DNA of 64,000 bases from Bog-756 sp963734395 (GCA_963734395.1 CAVTGY010000001.1:186001-250000); one strand, 5' to 3'. Numbered from the stretch's first letter, positions 46,714-56,496 are shown. Notes: generated from the sequence alone by a model not told the origin. Made by a program: numbers and translations.

Positions 46714-47732
46714 GGGCGATGGATCCGGTTGCCGCATTGCGACGCATCGCCTACCTCCTCGAGCGTGAGGGTGCGGAATCGTACAAGGTACGGGCATTCC
46801 GCAATGCTGCCGCTGCCATCACCGACCTCCCGATCGCCGAGCTGGAAACGATGACCCCGGCCCGCCTGCAGAAGATCCCTGGCGTGGGCAAGACGAGTGC
46901 CCAGGTGATAACCGAGGCGCTTGGTGGCAAGTCGCCGGCGTATCTGGACAAACTCGAATTGGTGGATCCACCGCCGTTGAGTGATGAGGCCGGCCGGTTG
47001 TTGGATCTGTTGCAAGGAGACTGCCACAGTCACTCGGACTGGTCGGATGGAGGTAGCCCGATCAGGGAGATGGCTCTGGCGGCAAGAGAACTCGGGCACC
47101 GCTACTGGGCACTCACCGATCACAGTCCCCGGCTGACCATCGCCCATGGACTGGACGCTGATCGCCTACGCCAACAACTCGATGTCATCGATGAGCTGAA
47201 TGCCGAGCTCGCACCGTTTCGCGTCCTCACCGGCATCGAGGTGGACATCCTCGAAGACGGATCGCTCGATCAGGATGACGGGTTGCTCGCACAGCTGGAT
47301 GTCGTGGTCGCCAGCGTCCATTCGAAGCTCCGAATGGACGCACCTGACATGACCAAACGCATGGTGCGGGCCATCGAGAGTCCACATACCGACATCCTGG
47401 GACACTGCACCGGACGTATCGTGGTCGGACGCGGTCGCCCACAGTCAACCTTCGACGCGGAGGTGGTGTTCGCCGCCTGCGCGCACACCGATACCGCGGT
47501 CGAGATCAACTCCAGGCCGGAGCGCCTCGACCCACCCGATACATTGCTCGCTCTCGCGCTCTCCCTCGACTGCGTGGTGGTGGTGGACACTGATGCCCAC
47601 GCTCCGGGTCAGCTCGAGTGGCAACGCAACGGCTGCGAGAAGGCGGCATCGGTCGGGGTCCCGTTCGATCGGGTCATGAACGCCTTTCCGCTGGACGACT
47701 TCCTGGCCTGGACCGCCGGCCACGCTGCGTAG
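46710..47732 (+). CDS. PHP-domain phosphoesterase with PolX-like HhH N-terminus
   Basis: About 340 residues from ATG 46710. The N-terminal 85 residues resemble the 8-kDa domain of family X polymerases (LRRIAYLLEREGAESYKVRAFRNAA; HhH ARLQKIPGVGKTSAQVI), but the polymerase palm is absent. The C-terminal PHP domain has the full metal set: DCHSHSDWSDGG, LTDHSPRL, TGIEVDI, VVASVHS, DILGHCTGR and DTDAHAPGQ. PHP domains of PolX enzymes remove 3' nucleotides or phosphates. Lying between LigD-type polymerase and ligase genes, it may supply the end-cleaning activity. Confidence 0.86.
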   Translation: MRAMDPVAALRRIAYLLEREGAESYKVRAFRNAAAAITDLPIAELETMTPARLQKIPGVGKTSAQVITEALGGKSPAYLDKLELVDPPPLSDEAGRLLDLLQGDCHSHSDWSDGGSPIREMALAARELGHRYWALTDHSPRLTIAHGLDADRLRQQLDVIDELNAELAPFRVLTGIEVDILEDGSLDQDDGLLAQLDVVVASVHSKLRMDAPDMTKRMVRAIESPHTDILGHCTGRIVVGRGRPQSTFDAEVVFAACAHTDTAVEINSRPERLDPPDTLLALALSLDCVVVVDTDAHAPGQLEWQRNGCEKAASVGVPFDRVMNAFPLDDFLAWTAGHAA

Positions 47733-47775
47733 GCCACGTCCCGTCGCTGTTTGGTGAGACGGGTACGCTTGGCCG

Positions 47776-48837
47776 GTGACGCTCCCCGTGGTGCCGCCGG
47801 TGTCGCCCATGCTGGCCAAACTGACCCGAGAGCTTCCCGAGGCGGACGGCCTCTTCTACGAGCCGAAATGGGACGGCTTCCGTTGCATCGTGTTCCGCGA
47901 TGGCGATGACGTCGTGCTGGGCAGCCGAAACGAGAAGCCGCTCACCGGTTACTTTCCCGAATTGGTCGAATCCCTGTTGGCCAACGTGCCGGATCGGTGC
48001 GTACTGGACGGCGAAATCGTGATCGCCGGACCGTCCGGTCTCGATTTCGATGCGCTGTCCCAGCGGATCCATCCCGCCGCATCGCGAGTCAAGCTGCTCG
48101 CCCAATCCACACCGGCGTCTTTCGTTGCCTTTGATCTGCTGGCGCTGGGTGACGCGGACATGCGGGCGGAGCCCTACGCCCGACGACGCAAGGCCCTGGA
48201 GAAGTCGTTCAAGAAGGCCAAGCCTCCGATCCACCTCACGCCCGTGACTACTCAGCCCGATGTAGCCCGCGACTGGTTCTCACGGTTTGAAGGAGCCGGG
48301 TTGGACGGTGTCGTGGTCAAGGCTGGCGACCTGCAGTACCAGCCCGACAAGCGGGTGATGATGAAGGTCAAACATGAGCGAACTGCCGATTGCGTGGTGG
48401 GTGGATTCCGGTGGCACAAGGTAGGTGGCGTGGTCGGATCGCTCCTCCTCGGGCTCTTCGACGATGCCGGGGTGCTCCACCATGCAGGGGTTGCCTCTGG
48501 ATTCAGTGCCGCCCGGAGGGAGGAGTTCGTCGAGACGCTGGAGCCCTATCGCAAGAACGCCGCCGAAGGGCATCCGTGGCAAATCCACGGCCAGCCGCCA
48601 GGTCGCGTTCCCGGGGGACAGAGCCGGTGGAGTGCCGGAAAGGATCTCAGTTGGGAGCCGTTGCGCCCGGAGCTGGTCGCAGAGGTGGCCTACGACCACC
48701 TTCAAGGTGACCGTTTCCGTCACGCCACCTCGTTCATCCGGTGGCGACCAGACCGGGAACCGCCATCGTGCACGTACTCGCAGCTCGACACTCCTGTACC
48801 CACCGAACTCAAGGATGTCTTCGGCACCACGGGCTGA
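47776..48837 (+). CDS. ATP-dependent DNA ligase (LigC/LigD-type)
   Basis: 353 residues from GTG 47776. The adenylation motif is YEPKWDGFRCIVF (KxDG), with VLDGEIVI (motif III), SFVAFDLLALG, GLDGVVVKAG and MMKVKHERTADCVVGGF (motifs IV-V). The C-terminal OB-fold (DPRTWGEPLRPELVAEVAYDHLQGDRFRHATSFIRWRPDR-like layout, about 290-335) is present. This is the short bacterial NHEJ ligase form without polymerase domain. It joins ends in repair; its polymerase and PHP partners are upstream on the same strand. No Ku gene is visible in this window. Confidence 0.93.
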   Translation: MTLPVVPPVSPMLAKLTRELPEADGLFYEPKWDGFRCIVFRDGDDVVLGSRNEKPLTGYFPELVESLLANVPDRCVLDGEIVIAGPSGLDFDALSQRIHPAASRVKLLAQSTPASFVAFDLLALGDADMRAEPYARRRKALEKSFKKAKPPIHLTPVTTQPDVARDWFSRFEGAGLDGVVVKAGDLQYQPDKRVMMKVKHERTADCVVGGFRWHKVGGVVGSLLLGLFDDAGVLHHAGVASGFSAARREEFVETLEPYRKNAAEGHPWQIHGQPPGRVPGGQSRWSAGKDLSWEPLRPELVAEVAYDHLQGDRFRHATSFIRWRPDREPPSCTYSQLDTPVPTELKDVFGTTG

Positions 48838-48846
48838 AGCTGGGGC

Positions 48847-49731
48847 TCAGCCGATCGGTAGTGCCGCAGCCCGCTGGGCGAGTGAGGGATCCCTGAAGCG
48901 CCGGCACACATCCTCGAATTCCTTGGTCGGCCCCTGCCACCGCAGCGAGCTGGCGCTGTCGAGGAGTGATCGATCCACCCGCAGGGTGGCAAGAACTCTG
49001 AACAGCTCGGCATGCTCACGGTCGCCGGCGAGTGTGGCCGCCAGCTTGGCCGCACCACGGACCGCTCGCCGGACATCGGGATCCCAATCGACGACCTCAT
49101 CGGGCACCCGATCGAAGCTTCGGTAGTGGGCAAGTACCGTCGATGCCGACCGCTTACCCCACCCGGCCAGTCCCGGGAACCCGTCGGCGGAGTCACCGAC
49201 CAGTGCGAGCCAATCGGGTATCGAGCGGGGGGCGACTCCGAACTTGGACCACACGCCTGCCTCGTCGCTCACCGTGCCGCTCCGGCGGTCGAGTTGCACG
49301 ATCCGCTCACCTTCAACGCACTGGGCCAGGTCCTTGTCCGGTGTGCAGATGATCACCTGCTCCACGTTCGGGTCCTCGGCGGCCACCGTGGCAGCCGAGG
49401 CAAGTGCGTCATCAGCTTCGAGCTCGACCATCGGCCACAGTGCAACCCCCAGAGCGGCAATGGCCGTCTCAAGGATCGGGAACTGGGAGCGCAACTCGGG
49501 AGCGATGCCGGCACCGGTCTTGTAGCCGGGCCACAGATCGTTTCGAAATGACTCGATGACCTGGTCGGTGGCCACGCCAATGTGGGTGGCACCGTCGGAA
49601 AGCATGCCCACCAGGGTGAGGATCACACCGCGAGCCGCACCGATCTCTTCTCCGTCGTCCGACGCTCGTGGTGGTTGCCCGAAGAAATGACGGAACAATT
49701 CGTAGGTCCCGTCCACCAGATGGACCTTCAC
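48847..49731 (-). CDS. 5'-3' exonuclease (FEN/PIN-like)
   Basis: 294 residues from GTG 49731, an earlier in-frame start being less likely. VKVHLVDGTYELFRHFFG is the first acidic strand, VELEADDALASAATVA and VIICTPDKDLAQCV give the next metal ligands, and VGDSADGFPGLAGWGKRSAS is the H3TH helix-turn-helix typical of 5' nucleases. It is convergent with the ligase and may remove flaps or RNA. The upstream 49732-49959 region has three TTGGCCAA sites. Confidence 0.85.
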   Translation of the reverse strand: MKVHLVDGTYELFRHFFGQPPRASDDGEEIGAARGVILTLVGMLSDGATHIGVATDQVIESFRNDLWPGYKTGAGIAPELRSQFPILETAIAALGVALWPMVELEADDALASAATVAAEDPNVEQVIICTPDKDLAQCVEGERIVQLDRRSGTVSDEAGVWSKFGVAPRSIPDWLALVGDSADGFPGLAGWGKRSASTVLAHYRSFDRVPDEVVDWDPDVRRAVRGAAKLAATLAGDREHAELFRVLATLRVDRSLLDSASSLRWQGPTKEFEDVCRRFRDPSLAQRAAALPIG

Positions 49732-49748
49732 CGGTGCAGTCTGCCACC

Positions 49749-49816
49749 TTGGCCAAATTACTCCCGCCTCGGGCGCTCTACCTTGGCCAATTACTTTTGA
49801 AAAATTGGCCAAATTA
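49749..49816. promoter_or_regulatory. Three TTGGCCAA sites in an AT-rich patch
   Basis: TTGGCCAAATTA at 49749-49760, TTGGCCAATTAC at 49783-49794 and TTGGCCAAATTA at 49805-49816. The octamer is itself a palindrome. They lie 18-86 bp upstream of the exonuclease start in a low-GC island, which suggests a regulator or nucleoid-protein binding array. No genes occupy 49732-49959. Confidence 0.5.
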
Positions 49817-49842
49817 TCGCGTATGAACGATATCCGTCTCAG

Positions 49843-49868
49843 GAATTATCGTGCACAAGTGATAATTC
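49843..49868. promoter_or_regulatory. 8-bp inverted repeat in the exonuclease-regulator gap
   Basis: GAATTATC (49843-49850), ten-base loop with a GTGCAC palindrome, GATAATTC (49861-49868). Could be an operator or a hairpin; not GC-rich enough for a normal terminator here. Confidence 0.35.
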
Positions 49869-49959
49869 GAGCGAATTTCAGAATTGGACTCGCCAAGGTT
49901 GGAGCCTCTGAATGATCGCATCTGCCAGCGGCACAGGGGGACGACCGCCACATCGTCGC

Positions 49960-50622
49960 CTAGACCAGCCGCCGGTCGGAGGCCCATTTGGCCAGCTCGT
50001 GTCGGGTCGACAGCTGCAGCTTCCGCAGGACCGAGGAGACATGCGACTCCACGGTCTTGGCGGAAATGGTCAGGTCGCGGGCCACCTCCTTGTAGGTGTA
50101 GCCACGGGCGATCAGGCGCAGGACTTCGCGCTCGCGCCGGGAGAGCTGGTCCAACTCGGGATCGAGACCGGTTGCCATCGTCGGCGCGCCGGCAGTTCCA
50201 GCGAACGCGTCCAGGACGAATCCAGCCAGGCGGGGGGAGAAGACGGCGTCGCCCGCCGCCACCTGGTAGACCGCGTCGAGCAGCTCCTCTCCCGACACGG
50301 TCTTGGTTATATAGCCACGTGCGCCGGCTCGAATGACCGCGATCACATCCTCGGGCGCGTCAGAGACGGACAGGGCCAGAAACTGCACCTGCGGGTTGTG
50401 GGGCATGACACCGGCGATGACCGCCTGGCCTCCCCCACCGGGAAGGTGGACGTCGAGTAGCACCACGTCGGGGACCCGCTCGTTGATCATCTCGACGGCG
50501 GCGTCGACTTCGTCGGCCTCGCCGACGATGGTGACGGCGGCACCCAGCTCGGCTCGCACTCCCGCCCTGACTACCGCATGGTCGTCAACCAGGAAAACCC
50601 GCGGGCGCCCCTCGTCACTCAT
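49960..50622 (-). CDS. NarL/FixJ-family response regulator
   Basis: 220 residues from ATG 50622. Receiver: FLVDDHAVVRAG, phospho-acceptor in VVLLDVHLPGGGG, LALSVSD and GYITKTVS (Lys). LuxR helix-turn-helix: LSRREREVLRLIARGYTYKEVARDLTISAKTVESHVSSVLRKL. It overlaps the upstream kinase stop by four bases, making an obvious pair. Targets are unknown; the divergent PspC and DUF1707 genes are candidates. Confidence 0.93.
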   Translation of the reverse strand: MSDEGRPRVFLVDDHAVVRAGVRAELGAAVTIVGEADEVDAAVEMINERVPDVVLLDVHLPGGGGQAVIAGVMPHNPQVQFLALSVSDAPEDVIAVIRAGARGYITKTVSGEELLDAVYQVAAGDAVFSPRLAGFVLDAFAGTAGAPTMATGLDPELDQLSRREREVLRLIARGYTYKEVARDLTISAKTVESHVSSVLRKLQLSTRHELAKWASDRRLV

Positions 50623-52094
50623 CCGGTCGGCTCCTGTCGGGGCATGGACAGCTCGACCTCGGCCCCCTTGCCCGGGGATGACCGGATGGCGACGGAGCCT
50701 CCGAAGCGGGAGACCCGGGTCCGGATCGAGTGAGCGATGCCCTTGCGATCCGCATCCACCGCGTCGGGGGCGAACCCCCTGCCGCGATCGCGCACATAGA
50801 CCATGACCGCGTCCGGTTCCACTTCGGCATAAACGGACACCTCGGGGGCACCGGACCACTTGGCGGCATTGACGGTTGCTTCCCGGGAGGCATCCAGCAA
50901 CGCCCGCAACCCGTCGTCGAGCGCACAGTCACCTACCACGACCACCTGGACGGTAATACCGTGATCGGCCTCGACCTGGCGCTGGATGAGGCCCACGCCC
51001 TCGGCCAGTCTGGTCGTATCCTCGCCGATGGCGCCCGGCGGCGTGCCCTCGAACAGCCACGAGCGGAGCTCCCGCTCCTGGGCGCGGGCCAGCCGCACCA
51101 CATGTTGGGGGTCGTCAGCCGACCGCTGGATTAGCGCCAGCGTCTGGAGAACCGAGTCGTGCACGTGGGCAGCCATCTGAGCCCGCTCATCGGCCATCGC
51201 CCGGGCCTGACGTTCCGACATCAGGTCGCGAACCAAACTCAACCACCAGGGGCCGAAGACCACAACGATCGCCGCGATCACCAGCAACGAGCCACCGATT
51301 GGTCGCAACGCGGCGCGGGATGGATGTCCCAGGATGAGAACGAAGAGTCCTCCCACGCCCAGTGCGATTCCGACCGCGATGCGCGCCACCAGCGTCGAGC
51401 GCCACCGGCGCTCGTCCCCGGCGTGCAGCATGGGCATGAGGTCGTGGTTTATCCAGGTCTTCTCCTTCTCGCCCGCATTGCGCCAGATGAGTATGACCAT
51501 GCCGGCAGCCACGAACACCGGCCAACCGAACGCTCCGACGTAGCCGATGTGCAAGGCGGCGGCGACCACCTGTACCACGATGAACGCGGGGAGGATGGCC
51601 ACAACCAGCCGGATGCCCCTCCTGTCGGTGATGGCCCGAGACATGATGGTGCCGGTCTCGCCTTGCAGGGGGAGGAGGAGCCATCCGGCGGCGTAGCCGA
51701 GAATGCCCACGCCGCTCCCTAGTGCCAGAAGAACGAATCCGATTCGGATGAGGGTGACGTCGATCCCGGTCGCCTCGGAGATTCCCCCACATACCCCGGC
51801 CAGGACACGGGCCTCGGAGCTCCGGTGCGGTGGTCCCTTGAATCGCCAATGCCGGGGTCCTCGTCCACCGTGGCGGTGCCTCCACTCCGGGGGACACCAC
51901 GGTTGGTGGTAGCGGTAACCGGGGCTCCAGCCGGAAGACCCGTTCTCCCGGCGGGATTGCTCTGCCTCACCGGGTGGGGCACCACCCCGTGCTGCCCCAC
52001 CCGGTTGTGCACCACGCGGTGCACTCACGCTCGTATCGGAATCGGTGGAATCGGGGATACCCGATGATCGCGCATGCAGGAGGCCCCAAACCAT
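50619..52094 (-). CDS. PspC-domain sensor histidine kinase
   Basis: About 491 residues from ATG 52094. After a Pro/Gly-rich leader comes a PspC domain (LAGVCGGISEATGIDVTLIRIGFVLLALGSG...AGWLLLP), then several membrane segments, then the kinase: AHVHDSVLQTLALIQRSA (phospho-acceptor His) and an HATPase domain (REATVNAAKWSGAPEVSV, VRDRGRGFAPDAV). PspC-kinase fusions occur in actinobacteria as envelope-stress sensors. It precedes its response regulator and is divergent from a stand-alone PspC gene, 93 bp away. Confidence 0.88.
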   Translation of the reverse strand: MVWGLLHARSSGIPDSTDSDTSVSAPRGAQPGGAARGGAPPGEAEQSRRENGSSGWSPGYRYHQPWCPPEWRHRHGGRGPRHWRFKGPPHRSSEARVLAGVCGGISEATGIDVTLIRIGFVLLALGSGVGILGYAAGWLLLPLQGETGTIMSRAITDRRGIRLVVAILPAFIVVQVVAAALHIGYVGAFGWPVFVAAGMVILIWRNAGEKEKTWINHDLMPMLHAGDERRWRSTLVARIAVGIALGVGGLFVLILGHPSRAALRPIGGSLLVIAAIVVVFGPWWLSLVRDLMSERQARAMADERAQMAAHVHDSVLQTLALIQRSADDPQHVVRLARAQERELRSWLFEGTPPGAIGEDTTRLAEGVGLIQRQVEADHGITVQVVVVGDCALDDGLRALLDASREATVNAAKWSGAPEVSVYAEVEPDAVMVYVRDRGRGFAPDAVDADRKGIAHSIRTRVSRFGGSVAIRSSPGKGAEVELSMPRQEPTG

Positions 52095-52187
52095 CAGGGA
52101 TGTCCCTGACCCCGAGGGACCCCGGTCAGGGTCCGATCGGGGAGCTGCCGGATTTCGCTCTGGGCCGAAGCCGATCAGTCTGGGAAC

Positions 52188-52511
52188 ATGGAACCAGACA
52201 CCTCCGCAAGCATGCCGACGGATGACCCGGGTGGCGGTCACGCTCCTGGGGATCCCCGTCCCACCCCGCCGACCTCGAACGAGGACCGTCTCCATCGGTG
52301 CCACGATGGTCGGATGTTGGCCGGCGTGGCGGCCGGATTGGCCGACTACTTCGCAATCGACCCAACCTTGGTCCGGATCGGATTCGTCGGCCTCGCCCTC
52401 TTCGGCGGCCTGGCTGTTCCGCTCTACCTCGTCGGTTGGCTCCTCATCCCCGAACAGAACGGCGGTCCTTCGGTAGCCGAGGAGCTGTTGGCCCACGAAC
52501 GCAGCCGCTGA
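52188..52511 (+). CDS. PspC-domain small membrane protein
   Basis: 107 residues from ATG 52188. A polar Pro-rich leader of about 40 residues, then PspC: RLHRCHDGRMLAGVAAGLADYFAIDPTLVRIGFVGLALFGGLAVPLYLVGWLLIPEQ, with two membrane segments. It is the first gene of a plus-strand group with DUF1707 and the ABC exporter, divergent from the PspC-kinase. Function: probable envelope-stress effector. Confidence 0.85.
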   Translation: MEPDTSASMPTDDPGGGHAPGDPRPTPPTSNEDRLHRCHDGRMLAGVAAGLADYFAIDPTLVRIGFVGLALFGGLAVPLYLVGWLLIPEQNGGPSVAEELLAHERSR

Positions 52512-52547
52512 ACATCAAGACCGTCAATCGATCCGAGAGGAACTGCA

Positions 52548-52988
52548 ATGCGCTACCGATGGGACCCTGTCTATCCGGCCGGTGGACGGTGGGCCGGTGC
52601 ACGCACCGACACCCACCTTCGGGCCTCCGACGCCGAACGGAACGAGGTCGCCGACCGGCTTTCGCGTCACTACGCCGACGGTCGACTCGATCAGGTCGAG
52701 TTCAAGGCACGCCTCGACAGGGCGATCGGCGCAACCACCCGCGGGGACCTCGACGGCCTGTTCGATGACCTTCCCCGGTTGGAGACCGAGCCGCCGCCGC
52801 CGACCCGTCGGCGTCGAAGACTGATGCCCTTCGTGGCCATCATCGTCCTGGTCGCCGTGGCCGGAGGAGTGACCTACCCGATGGTGCATTTCCCCTGGTT
52901 GCTCTTCGCGGTGATCGGCGTGCTGGTCTGGCATCGGGCCGGACGTCACCACGTCGGCCATTCCACGACCTCGGAAATCGACCGATAG
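52548..52988 (+). CDS. DUF1707 (SHOCT-like) membrane protein
   Basis: 146 residues from ATG 52548 behind GAGGAA. The N-terminal DUF1707 motif is LRASDAERNEVADRLSRHYADGRLDQVEFKARLDRAIGATTRGDL; two membrane helices follow (PFVAIIVLVAVAGGVTYPM and WLLFAVIGVLVWH). DUF1707 proteins often accompany PspC and two-component genes. Function unknown. Confidence 0.85.
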   Translation: MRYRWDPVYPAGGRWAGARTDTHLRASDAERNEVADRLSRHYADGRLDQVEFKARLDRAIGATTRGDLDGLFDDLPRLETEPPPPTRRRRRLMPFVAIIVLVAVAGGVTYPMVHFPWLLFAVIGVLVWHRAGRHHVGHSTTSEIDR

Positions 52989-53193
52989 CATCTGAGGGCC
53001 AGCCCCTGCCCATTGGGCCGCGCCCGCGGCCCCAGCGGTCTGCGGGGGTACCAGAGCATTCCGGCCGGATCACTCAGCGAGACGGTCATCGGGCCCGCTC
53101 ATTACCCAGTCATCCTGATCACCGGGTCCGGCCGTCGACCGCACGGACCAATGGACGCATCACAACGACACCCGCAGAAGGAACAGAGAACAG

Positions 53194-53955
53194 ATGACAC
53201 TCACCGAACAGGCAGCGCCTCGGGCGCCGGTTTCGCCGGCCGCCTCTGCCGTCGATCTGGTCAAGACCTACGGGAAGGCTGACGCCATCGTCCGGGCGCT
53301 CGACGGCGTCACCATCGAGTTCGGCCGGGGTCAGTTCACCGCGGTCATGGGCCCGTCCGGCTCGGGCAAGTCGACGTTGATGCACTGCATGGCCGGGCTC
53401 GACTCGCCGACCTCGGGACGCACCTTCGTCGGGGACCAGGAGATCGGCCTGCTCGACGACGCCGGCCTCACCCAGTTGAGGCGCGATCGGATCGGATTCG
53501 TCTTCCAGTCGTTCAATCTGGTTCCCACCTTGACCGCCGGCGAGAACATCACCCTCCCCGCCGACCTGGCGGGCCTCAAGGTCGACCAGGCCTGGTTCGA
53601 CTTCCTGGTCGAGCAGTTGGGGATCCGAGATCGCATCTCCCACCGACCCTCGGAGATGTCGGGGGGCCAGCAGCAACGAGCAGCGTGCGCCAGGGCACTC
53701 ATCGGCCGGCCCGACCTGATCTTCGCCGACGAGCCGACCGGCAATCTCGACTCGAACTCGTCCGGCGAGATGCTGGCCTTCCTCCGCCGTTCGGTGACCG
53801 AGTTCGGCCAGTCGATCGTGATGGTCACCCACGATCCGCGGAGCGCCGCCTTTGCCGACCGGGTCGTCTTCCTGGCCGACGGCGACGTGGTGGGAGAGCT
53901 GCTCGCACCCACCGCCGACTTGATTCTGGAGCAGATGAAGCAGCTCGGCAGCTGA
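53194..53955 (+). CDS. MacB-type ABC transporter ATP-binding protein
   Basis: 253 residues. Walker A AVMGPSGSGKSTLMHCMAG, Q-loop FQSFNLVPTLTA, signature SEMSGGQQQRAACARAL, Walker B LIFADEPTGNLDSNSSGEM and H-loop VMVTHDPRSA. This is the LolD/MacB class that partners with FtsX-like permeases. The permease starts one base after its stop. The pair is mechano-transmission or lipoprotein/peptide export machinery. Confidence 0.94.
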   Translation: MTLTEQAAPRAPVSPAASAVDLVKTYGKADAIVRALDGVTIEFGRGQFTAVMGPSGSGKSTLMHCMAGLDSPTSGRTFVGDQEIGLLDDAGLTQLRRDRIGFVFQSFNLVPTLTAGENITLPADLAGLKVDQAWFDFLVEQLGIRDRISHRPSEMSGGQQQRAACARALIGRPDLIFADEPTGNLDSNSSGEMLAFLRRSVTEFGQSIVMVTHDPRSAAFADRVVFLADGDVVGELLAPTADLILEQMKQLGS

Positions 53956-53956
53956 T

Positions 53957-56496
53957 ATGTGGAAGGTCACGGTCAAGGGACTGCTCGCCCACAAGTTGCG
54001 CCTGGCACTCACCGCCCTGGCCATCGTGCTCGGCGTCACCTTCATCTCCGGCACACTGGTGCTCACCGACACCCTTCACAACACCTTCACCACCCTGTTC
54101 GGCCACATCTACCAGAATGTCGACTTCGAGGTCAGGGCGAAGGCGGCCTTCAGCGGGGACAACGGGAACGGAAATGCCCAGCGCAAAGCGATCCCGGAGT
54201 CGATCGCATCCGCCGTGCGCAACGTTGCCGGTGTCGCCTATGCCGAGGGAACGGTTCAAGGTATCGCGCAGTTCGTCGCACCGGACGGGAAGGCGATCTC
54301 CACTGGTGGTGCACCCACCCTCGGCTTCTCCTACGATCCCAACACACAGCTTTCACCCCTCCGTCTCGTCCACGGCTCGGCTCCCACCACCCCGCACCAG
54401 GTGGTCATGGATGAAGGCACCGCCACCAAGTATCACTTCGTGGTGGGCGATCACGTGCGCATCCTGTTACAAGGACCGCCGCAGACGTTCACCATCTCCG
54501 GTCTGGTCACGTTCGGGACGGCCGACAACCTCGCCGGAGCCACGCTCGCCGCATTCGATCTGCCCACCGCGCAGAGCTTGTTCGATCTGGTCGGACGGTA
54601 CAACGCCATCGAACGTCCTGACACAGCCGGGAGCCGACAAGGCCACCGTCGAGCGATCGATTGCCGCGGTGCTTCCGCCAGGGGTCGAGGTTGTCACCGG
54701 GCAAACCGTCGCCGGCGAGCAGACCAACTCGATCGACCAGGCGCTGTCCTTCTTCCAAACCGGGCTGTTGGTCTTCGCGTTCATCTCCCTCTTCGTGGGT
54801 GCATTCACCATTTTCAACACCTTCTCGATCCTGGTCGGGCAGCGGACCAAGGAACTGGCCCTGCTCCGAATCGTGGGGGCGAGCCGGCGTCAGGTGTTCC
54901 GGTCCGTCCTCATCGAGGCGGCCCTGTTGGGTCTTGTGGCGTCGCTGGTCGGCCTGGGGTTGGGTGTGTTGGCGGCGATCGGGCTCGAGGCGTTGCTCAA
55001 GGGATTCGGGATCACCCTGCCGACCGGCCCGCTGGTCTTCGAGTCACGCACCGTGATCGTCGCCCTGGTGGTGGGAATCGGTGTGACCATGATCTCCGCG
55101 GTCAGCCCGGCCCGGCGCGCCGTGCGGATCCCGCCGGTGGCCGCCCTTACCGACCACAGGAGCGACGACGGGGAGTCCTCGCGGCGGCGGATCGTCCTCG
55201 GTGGCATCATCGCCCTGGTGGGGATCGGCTCGCTGGTCGTCGGGCTGACCAAACCGGCGATCCAGCTGGTCGGACTGGGTGCCGTCTGCGTGTTCATCGG
55301 CATCGGGATGCTGGCTCCTGTGGTGGCCCGGCCGGTCGCCAGCGTCCTGGGTCGACCGCTGGCGGCCATGCTCGGGATTTCCGGCAGGCTCGGGACGGGA
55401 GAACTCGATGCGGAGCCCACGACGCACCGCGCAGACCTCTGCCGCCCTCATGGTCGGCCTGGCCCTGGTGTCCACCATCGCCGTCTTCGGCGCGTCGCTG
55501 TCCAAGTCGGCAACCAGCAGCGTGGACAACGCGATCAGCGCCGACTACATCATCACCAACTCGGGCACCGGACCGGGCGGGTTCAGCAATGCGGTGCCGG
55601 CCGCCGCCGCCCGGGTGCCCGGCGTCACTGCGGTGTCCACCGTGTACAGCGGGCAGTTCGAATTCCAGAACACGGTGACCTCGCTCACCGCCGTTTCGCC
55701 GGTCGATCTTCCGGCCACCATCATCCTGCGAATGGACTCAGGCGCCGGTGCGTCCGCGCTCGCCGCCGGCGACCTGCTCATCGACACGACGACGGCGAAC
55801 AACAAGCATCTCTCGGTGGGCTCGTTGGTGAGAGTTCGGTTTGCACAGACCGGCAGCTCGACGGTTCGGATCGGTGGGATCTTCAAGCCCAATGCGCTGC
55901 TCGGTAGCTACGTCGTCGGCGACGGCTACTTCCTTTCCCACTTCAACAGTCCGCTGCCGGTGGCCGTGCTCCTGCGTACAGAGGGCGGCGCCGGCACCAG
56001 CGTCGGCAACGCTGTGGACGCCGGACTCACCGCCTTTCCCAACATTCAGATCCAGACCCGGGCCCAGTTCGAAAAATCGCAGCAACAACAGGTCGACCAA
56101 CTGCTCGGTCTGGTCTATGCGCTGTTGGCCTTGGCTGTGGTGATCGCACTGATCGGGATCGTCAACACGCTCATGCTGTCGGTGTTCGAACGCACCCACG
56201 AGATCGGCCTCCTCCGGGCGGTCGGAATGAGACGCCGCCAGGTCAGGGCGATGATCCGGTCGGAGTCGGTGATCCTGTCCCTGTTCGGTGCGATCATCGG
56301 CGTTCTGATAGGCACCGCACTGGGCGCCGCGTTTGCCTTCTCCTTGAAGCAGCAGGGCATCACCGACACCGTCATTCCCGTCGGCAGCCTGGTGGTGTTT
56401 CTGTTCCTGTCTGCGCTGCTCGGCCTGGCGGCGGCCACCTGGCCGGCGCGGCGGGCGGCCAAGCTGGACGTCCTTGCCGCCATCGCGGTGGAGTGA
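53957..56496 (+). CDS. FtsX/MacB-type ABC permease, two frameshifts
   Basis: About 846 residues, the double-length form with two FtsX halves. The N-terminal helix (LALTALAIVLGVTFISGTLVL), periplasmic MacB-PCD region (FEVRAKAAFS, PTLGFSYDPNTQLSPLRLV) and first FtsX core (FFQTGLLVFAFISLFVGAFTIFNTF) lie in frames broken near 54620; the second half (SAALMVGLALVSTIAVFGASL, LLALAVVIALIGIVNTLMLSVFERTHEIGLLRAVGM) begins after a slip near 55400. The end LAAIAVE is normal. Works with the ATPase directly upstream. Confidence 0.87.

Noticed and set aside
53685..55907. A 740-residue open frame from inside the ABC ATPase
   Set aside because: Starts in the wrong frame of the ATPase and only becomes real in the middle of the permease; explained by the permease frameshifts.
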